From Ichthyophis bannanicus (taxonomy: Eukaryota; Chordata; Amphibia; Gymnophiona; Ichthyophiidae): 64,000 bases of DNA. The position numbers and the translations under genes are program-made. The stretch's first letter is position 1, and every line of letters starts with the position of its first letter. The stretch lies in assembly GCA_033557465.1 (NCBI GenBank), contig CM066043.1, positions 109,110,278 to 109,174,277 on the forward strand. The letters are read 5' to 3'. The notes under the pieces were generated by a model. It did no database searches and was not told the DNA's origin. It was given only the letters and a program-made list of their open reading frames with translations. This document shows, in pieces, positions 62,097-64,000 of this stretch.

Positions 62097-64000
62097 CTCC
62101 AGGACCAAGGAGAAAGTAAGTCATTCCTCACATATGGGTAACATTGACGTCGATGGAGCCCCCATGCGGAGCATTTCCCTAGCTTTCTAAAAAAGCCTTT
62201 GGGAATACACCCACACATGCGCGGTCCCCTTCCCGCCCAAAGGTGCTATCTTGCTCAGTCTTTCTTTTTCCTTGGAGCCCAACGGACGTCTGTCCTTTTG
62301 TCACCCAGAAAAGTTGGATTTTTCTGCGATTCTCGCTCCTCTTTTTGTCCGGTTCGACTCCGGTTCCCCTTCCCGCCCGGGTTCGGTACGCCGGTATCGA
62401 CCCGATCTCTATTTTTCGTTTTTTTGCCCCATCGTGGCACACATTCGTGCTCTTTTTTTTTTCTTTTCCCTGGAGGGCTGGTTCTTTAGACCTCGTGGGG
62501 GCCTTTTTTTCCCCTATGGCCTTCAGTGGTTTTAAAAAGTGTGATCGTTGTAAGAAACTCATGTCTCTTACCGATGCACACGACTGCTGCCTGCGTTGCC
62601 TCGGGCCTGACCATGATCCCCAGGTCTGTGTCCCATGTGGTAAAATATCCACCAAGGCACTCAGGAGCCGGCAGCATCAGAAGGAGAGGATTTTCTCGGA
62701 CCCGGCCTCCGGATGGGCCCGGACATCGTCAGAGGCCTCGACGTCTCGGGAGTCGGACCCCGAGCTTCGTCGGGGTTCCTCTGAATGGGGGTCCCCCAGT
62801 CGGGAGCATAAGAGGAAGAGAAAGCTCGTGAGGGCGGCGTTGGAGGAAGCTGCTGGTTCCTCGAAGGCCAGATCTTGGACCCCTGACCGCCGCCCCTGGC
62901 CCTTGGAGCTGGAGAAGCCAACTAAGGTATCCCGTGTAGAGCCGGAGTCTGTCGAGCACGTAAGTCTTGTTGTCCTCGAGGACTCTCCTCCTAGGGAGCC
63001 GACGTCGGGCCCGGCACCGCCAGGGCCTGAGTCGGTGGCTGCTGAGTCTCTTGAGCTTGGACTAAGGCTGACAGCCTTGGAGTGCAGATTGTCTGCCTTC
63101 ATGGATCAGCAGCGGGTGCTGATGGCCAGCCTGACTGGTGCATCTGCTCCGACCACCGGGACATCGACGTCTAAGTCGATCCTGGAGACAGAGCCGATTC
63201 TCGAAGCCATTAAGGCCCGAGTCCGGTCTTGGTCACGGTCTCCCTTGACCTCCCAATCGGGACCGAGGGCGTCGACGCCGATGGCCCCGGCGTTGGGGCG
63301 AGTGTTGCCGGAACCCGCGCGGTCGGAGCCCCTCGACTCTTCTTCGGATGAGTCTGCATGGGAGACGGAGGACGAGGAGTCCCCCGATACATTTCGGACT
63401 CGGTGTGTCCAGTCGAACTCACCGCAGTCCGAGCCCCGGAGTAGGTCCCTTCCGGAGGATACCCGGTTCTCGGAGTTCGTTAAGGACATGGCCAAGGCCT
63501 TGAATGTTCCGGCGGACCCCGAGGAAGAGCCTCGAGCCGAAGAGCTCGATGCCCTCCAGTATGACTCTCCCCTGAGGGAGGCCTTTACTGTGACGGCTCC
63601 TCCGATGCTGGAATTGCTCCTCTTCCGAATGTGGGAGGCACCGGCCTCGGCGCCGGTTTTGAGCAAGCGGATCGATTTCATGTATCGAGTCCGGAAGAGC
63701 CCTGGGTTTCAGAAGGTGCAGCTGCCGCACCATTCTATGGTTGTGGAATCGGCCATGAGTAGTCTGAAGAGCCAGAAGATGCACTCTGCGGTGTCCCCCG
63801 GCAGGGAGGCCCGAAGCCTAGATGCCATTGGCAGAAAGTGCTTCCAGGGCTCGATGCTTGCTTGCCGTGTCTAAGCCTACCAGCTGTACATGGGCATGTA
63901 CTTGCAGGACCTGGCTAAAGAGGTAGCTGGGTTCTCGGCTGGCCTCTCCGGGGAACCTTTGCAGAGGTTCCAATCCTTGTCCTCAGGGGTCCGGGAATGT
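62097..64000 (+). mobile_element. DIRS-A element A6, runs off the window
   Basis: The left end CTCCAGGACCAAGGAGAAAG is followed by a variant repeat (GGGTAACATTGACGTCGATG), leader and gag. The NRF1-like site is degraded (ACACATGCGCGG) while TTCCCGCC remains. It is nested in A5, so it is the youngest in this stack. Its 3' part is outside the window. Confidence 0.88.
62516..64000 (+). pseudogene. DIRS-A gag-like ORF1 (A6), one nonsense codon, 3' part not seen
   Basis: ATG 62516 begins MAFSGFKKCDRCKKLMSLTD with an intact cysteine cluster (CCLRCLGPDHD; VCVPCGKISTKA). An open frame of about 450 codons runs to TAA at 63872-63874, where A3 has CAG (CRVQTYQLYMG). After it the same frame continues AYQLYMGMYLQDLAKEVAGF to the window end. 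The Ser/Arg and acidic regions are well preserved (ESAWETEDEESPDTF). Confidence 0.85.

Noticed and set aside
1..64000. A bacterial or phage origin suggested by recombinase and methylase domains
   Set aside because: Introns with consensus splice sites, LINE, SINE, mariner, an LTR and DIRS organisation fix a vertebrate source. The methylase and recombinase are normal DIRS components.

Overview
This is eukaryotic, almost certainly vertebrate, DNA. It is close to a solid block of DIRS-type retrotransposons, which are tyrosine-recombinase elements that carry gag, RT, RNase H and an adenine-methylase-like domain. DIRS-dense genomes with CR1/L2-like LINEs, tRNA-derived SINEs, mariner and a retroviral-type LTR are typical of amphibians. 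A caecilian or another large-genome amphibian is my best guess, but the sequence does not prove the species.

Four DIRS families can be told apart; the local names A to D are mine. Family A has gag starting MAASGFKKC and ends around CTCCAGGACCAAGCAGG. Family B has gag starting MEKPASGFKKC or MEPPDTFSK and ends around CTCCAGGAACAAGCAGG. Family C has ends around CCAGTTTAGTCCTCC and a long 5' region. Family D is only a decayed recombinase remnant. A complete member reads: left terminal repeat, gag, RT-RNase H-methylase overlapping gag, recombinase overlapping that, an internal complementary region (ICR) that fuses the complements of both ends, then the right terminal repeat.

The elements are nested. 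A0 (1-4785 plus 10508-10552) was split by A1 (4786-10507). At 10553-12316 lie two correctly spliced host-like exons (10788-10915 and 11013-11184), a palindromic MITE and the D remnant. C1 (12317-17290) holds a SINE and a LINE fragment. B1 (17291-21614) abuts C1's ICR and is cut by B2 (21615-24496). B2 is followed by A2 (24497-31190), which carries a 2.3 kb internal inversion and a solo LTR. B3 (31191-34091) is cut by C3, and C3 is cut by C2 (35834-41614). B5 (43555-54363) holds a deleted mariner and the whole of A3 (47349-53128). B5 sits in the recombinase gene of B6 (54364-56628), which also holds a LINE. A4, A5 and A6 are stacked to the window end.

No element is fully intact. The best-preserved genes are the A3 recombinase, the B6 recombinase (one nonsense codon), the B3 RT-RNase H and the B2 gag (about 754 codons with one TGA). 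B2 and B5 appear to be gag-only elements that keep DIRS ends but lack RT and recombinase. The only probable host gene is the two-exon plus-strand fragment near 10.8-11.2 kb.
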